Shown: piece by piece, positions 19,567 to 21,270 of the stretch
How positions within the stretch are numbered: position 1 is the first letter of the stretch
Layout: every line of letters begins with the position of its first letter
DNA from: Actinomycetota bacterium
Lineage (GTDB): Bacteria > Actinomycetota > Actinomycetes > S36-B12 > UBA10799
DNA length: 21,270 nucleotides
Direction of reading: 5' to 3'
Assembly: GCA_030837395.1 (NCBI GenBank)
Contig: JAUPKO010000057.1
Coordinates: 1 to 21,270, forward strand
The notes under the pieces: generated by a model
Seen by the model: the letters and a program-made list of their open reading frames with translations, nothing else
What the model was told of the DNA's origin: nothing
The model's database searches: none
Position numbers and translations under genes: made by a program

Positions 19567-20883
19567 ATGTCAGACGGTTGGTCCTTCGAGACGCGACAGA
19601 TCCACGCCGGCCAGACCCCCGATGGCGACACCAACGCCCGAGCCCTGCCGATCTACCAGACCACCTCCTACACGTTCAACGACGCCGCCCACGCGGCGGA
19701 CCTGTTCGGGCTCAAGGAGTTCGGCAACATCTACACCCGGATCATGAACCCCACCCAAGCAGTGGTCGAGGACCGCATCGCGTCCCTCGAAGGTGGCGTC
19801 GGGGCGTTGCTGGTGGCCTCCGGCCAGGCCGCCGAGACGATCGCGATCCTCAACATCGCCGAGGCCGGCGATCACATCGTGTCCAGCCCGAGCCTGTACG
19901 GCGGCACCTACAACCTGTTCCACTACACCCTGCCCAAGCTCGGCATCGAGGTTTCGTTCGTCGCCGACCCGGACGACTTGGACTCCTGGCGGGCGGCGGT
20001 GCAGCCCAACACCAAGGCCTTCTTCGGCGAGTCGATCTCGAACCCCAAGAACGACGTGCTTGACATCGAGGGCGTGGCTGGTGTGGCCCACGAGGTGGGC
20101 GTGCCGCTGATCATCGACAACACCGTGGCCACCCCTTACCTGATCCGTCCGATCGAGTGGGGTGCCGACATCGTCGTGCACTCGGCCACCAAGTACCTCG
20201 GCGGCCACGGCACGGCGGTCGCGGGCGCGATCGTGGACAGCGGCAACTTTGACTTCGCCGCCGACCCGGCCAAGTTCCCCAACTACAACGAGCCCGACCC
20301 CAGCTACCACGGTCTGGTGTTCGCCCGGGACCTCGGCGTCGGATCGGAACTCGGTGCCAACCTGGCGTTCATCCTCAAGGCCCGGGTGCAACTACTGCGC
20401 GACCTCGGTGCCGCAGTGGCACCGTTCAACGCCTGGCTCATCGCGCAGGGCCTGGAGACGCTCAGCCTGCGCGTCGAGCGCCACGTCGAGAACGCCACCG
20501 CCGTGGCCGAGTGGCTCATCACCCGGCCCGAGGTGCTCAGCGTCAACTACGCCGGGCTGACCACGAGCCCCTGGTACGAACTGGGCCGCAAGTACGCGCC
20601 CAAGGGCACCGGGGCGGTGCTCAGCTTCGAGATCGACGGCGGTGTCGAGGCCGGCAAGGCCTTCGTCGAGGGGCTGGAACTGCACAGCCATGTGGCCAAC
20701 ATCGGCGATGTCCGCAGTCTGGTGATCCACCCCGCTTCCACCACTCACTCACAGCTGACCGAGCAGGAGCAGGCGACCGCGGGTGTCACCCCCGGCCTCG
20801 TTCGGCTGGCCGTGGGAATCGAGAACATCGACGACATCCTCGCCGACCTGGACGCCGGTTTCCGCGCCTCGAAATCCGTGTGA
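19567..20883 (+). CDS. metY: O-acetylhomoserine sulfhydrylase (aminocarboxypropyltransferase), MetY
   Basis: A 438-residue PLP enzyme of the Cys/Met-metabolism family that forms homocysteine from O-acetylhomoserine and sulfide. It opens with the typical FETRQIHAGQTPDGDTNARALPIYQTTSYTF. It has YTRIMNPTQAVVEDRIASLEGGVGALLVASGQAAE (substrate/cofactor loop at 57-90), the PLP Asp in LIIDNTVATPYLIRP, and the Schiff-base Lys209 in HSATKYLGGHGTAVAG. The LELHSHVANIGDVRSLVIHPASTTHSQL segment follows. The GHG after the lysine and the inserted NYNEPDPSYHG region identify the sulfhydrylase branch rather than cystathionine gamma-synthase. ATG 19567 has the SD GAGGAG at 19555-19560 with 6-nt spacing. It is preceded by the SAM-IV riboswitch and followed 7 bp later by metX, so the two form a SAM-controlled operon. 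Confidence 0.96.
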   Translation: MSDGWSFETRQIHAGQTPDGDTNARALPIYQTTSYTFNDAAHAADLFGLKEFGNIYTRIMNPTQAVVEDRIASLEGGVGALLVASGQAAETIAILNIAEAGDHIVSSPSLYGGTYNLFHYTLPKLGIEVSFVADPDDLDSWRAAVQPNTKAFFGESISNPKNDVLDIEGVAGVAHEVGVPLIIDNTVATPYLIRPIEWGADIVVHSATKYLGGHGTAVAGAIVDSGNFDFAADPAKFPNYNEPDPSYHGLVFARDLGVGSELGANLAFILKARVQLLRDLGAAVAPFNAWLIAQGLETLSLRVERHVENATAVAEWLITRPEVLSVNYAGLTTSPWYELGRKYAPKGTGAVLSFEIDGGVEAGKAFVEGLELHSHVANIGDVRSLVIHPASTTHSQLTEQEQATAGVTPGLVRLAVGIENIDDILADLDAGFRASKSV

Positions 20884-20890
20884 GGCGGCC

Positions 20891-21270
20891 ATGTTCACCC
20901 CACTGCGGTACACCCACCTCGGTGCCGTCGACCTTGAACTCGGCGGCCACCTGCCCGAGGTGACCGTCGCGTACGAGACGTACGGCACCCTCAACCGTGC
21001 CGGCGACAACGCCGTGCTGGTGTTGCACGCACTGACCGGCGACGCCCATGCCGCCGGTGAGGTGGGCCCGGGCCAGCCCACGCCGGGCTGGTGGGACGAC
21101 AACGTGGGGCCGGGCAAAGCGATCGACACCGACCGGTGGTTCGTGGTGTCCAGCAACGTGCTGGGCGGCTGCCGGGGCACCACGGGCCCGGCCAGTCCGG
21201 CCCCGGACGGCGCGCCTTACGGCTCCCGCTTTCCGCGGATCACGATCCGCGACCAGGTGCGCGTCGAAGC
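20891..21270 (+). CDS. metX: homoserine O-acetyltransferase MetX, 5' part (3' end outside window)
   Basis: The first 126 codons of an alpha/beta-hydrolase-fold acyltransferase that activates homoserine for MetY. The start is ATG 20891, 7 bp after the metY stop, with a GAGG overlapping that stop as RBS. Visible conserved parts are ELGGHLPEVTVAYETYGTLN (residues ~17-36), the oxyanion-hole region VLVLHALTGDAHAAG, GWWDDNVGPGKAIDTDRWFVVSSNVLGGCRGTTGP and, near the edge, the FPRITIRDQVR that precedes the catalytic Ser segment. The Ser nucleophile and the Asp/His of the triad lie beyond the window. By sequence it is MetX rather than MetA; acetyl versus succinyl donor preference cannot be judged from this part. 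Confidence 0.95.
   Translation, partial: MFTPLRYTHLGAVDLELGGHLPEVTVAYETYGTLNRAGDNAVLVLHALTGDAHAAGEVGPGQPTPGWWDDNVGPGKAIDTDRWFVVSSNVLGGCRGTTGPASPAPDGAPYGSRFPRITIRDQVRVE

Overview
The window is a compact, high-GC stretch of bacterial chromosome, most likely from an actinobacterium (Actinomycetota). The evidence is strong G/C third-position bias (which produces long antisense shadow ORFs), a DUF222/HNH (13E12-type) protein, a SAM-IV-type riboswitch ahead of metY-metX, and a recurring TANNNT -10 hexamer placed 5-7 nt before start codons, which is the signature of leaderless transcripts. I cannot name the genus. No rRNA, tRNA, CRISPR array, integrase or transposase was seen.

Layout. 1-1165: the 3' part of an APC-family amino-acid permease. 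1226-3081: a DUF2252-DUF302 pair overlapping by ATGA, then an 18-bp tandem repeat that begins on the DUF302 stop codon. 3161-5006 (minus): an AIM24-family protein, an isoprenylcysteine-methyltransferase-like membrane protein and an AlkA-like DNA glycosylase, tightly packed. 5091-6776: RNase J, followed by a short stem-loop. 6698-8562 (minus): a DUF222-HNH protein and a short, possibly truncated membrane ORF running into the 3' end of rnj. 8902-10282: NfeD-like protein plus SPFH/stomatin protein. 10308-11928: a divergent pair, HAD hydrolase and shikimate-dehydrogenase-like protein. 11932-13445: a divergent pair, pyridoxamine-oxidase-like flavin-fold protein and NodB polysaccharide deacetylase. 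13457-15292 (minus): a 52-residue protein, a DUF445 membrane protein and a 98-residue hypothetical. 15387-17355: a HisA/PriA-like barrel and an AI-2E-family transporter. 17449-19321: glutamate decarboxylase and a VOC-fold protein. 19332-21270: a promoter, a SAM-IV riboswitch with a candidate translational expression platform, metY, and the start of metX.

How the genes work together. The clearest functional unit is the methionine module: the riboswitch controls O-acetylhomoserine sulfhydrylase (MetY) and homoserine O-acetyltransferase (MetX), so both sulfur-assimilation steps should fall when SAM is plentiful. NfeD plus SPFH is a conserved membrane-microdomain pair. Most other genes are single-gene units, many with their own leaderless-type promoter.

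Most interesting. (1) A HisA/PriA paralogue in which the three key active-site Asp positions all appear to be Glu. (2) Related departures in other enzymes here: AroE-like NTD to NTE, HAD DxD to DxH, and NodB TFDD to TFDT. (3) At least eight starts with the same leaderless promoter geometry. (4) A SAM-IV element whose pseudoknot covaries from the usual G-C-rich pairing to an A/T-containing one, with two mutually exclusive hairpins around the metY ribosome-binding site. (5) Two short tandem duplications at gene borders: an 18-bp unit carrying a stop codon and a 22-bp unit in an RBS region. I see no clear multi-gene system of an undescribed class; the divergent HisA-like enzyme is the best candidate for unknown biochemistry.
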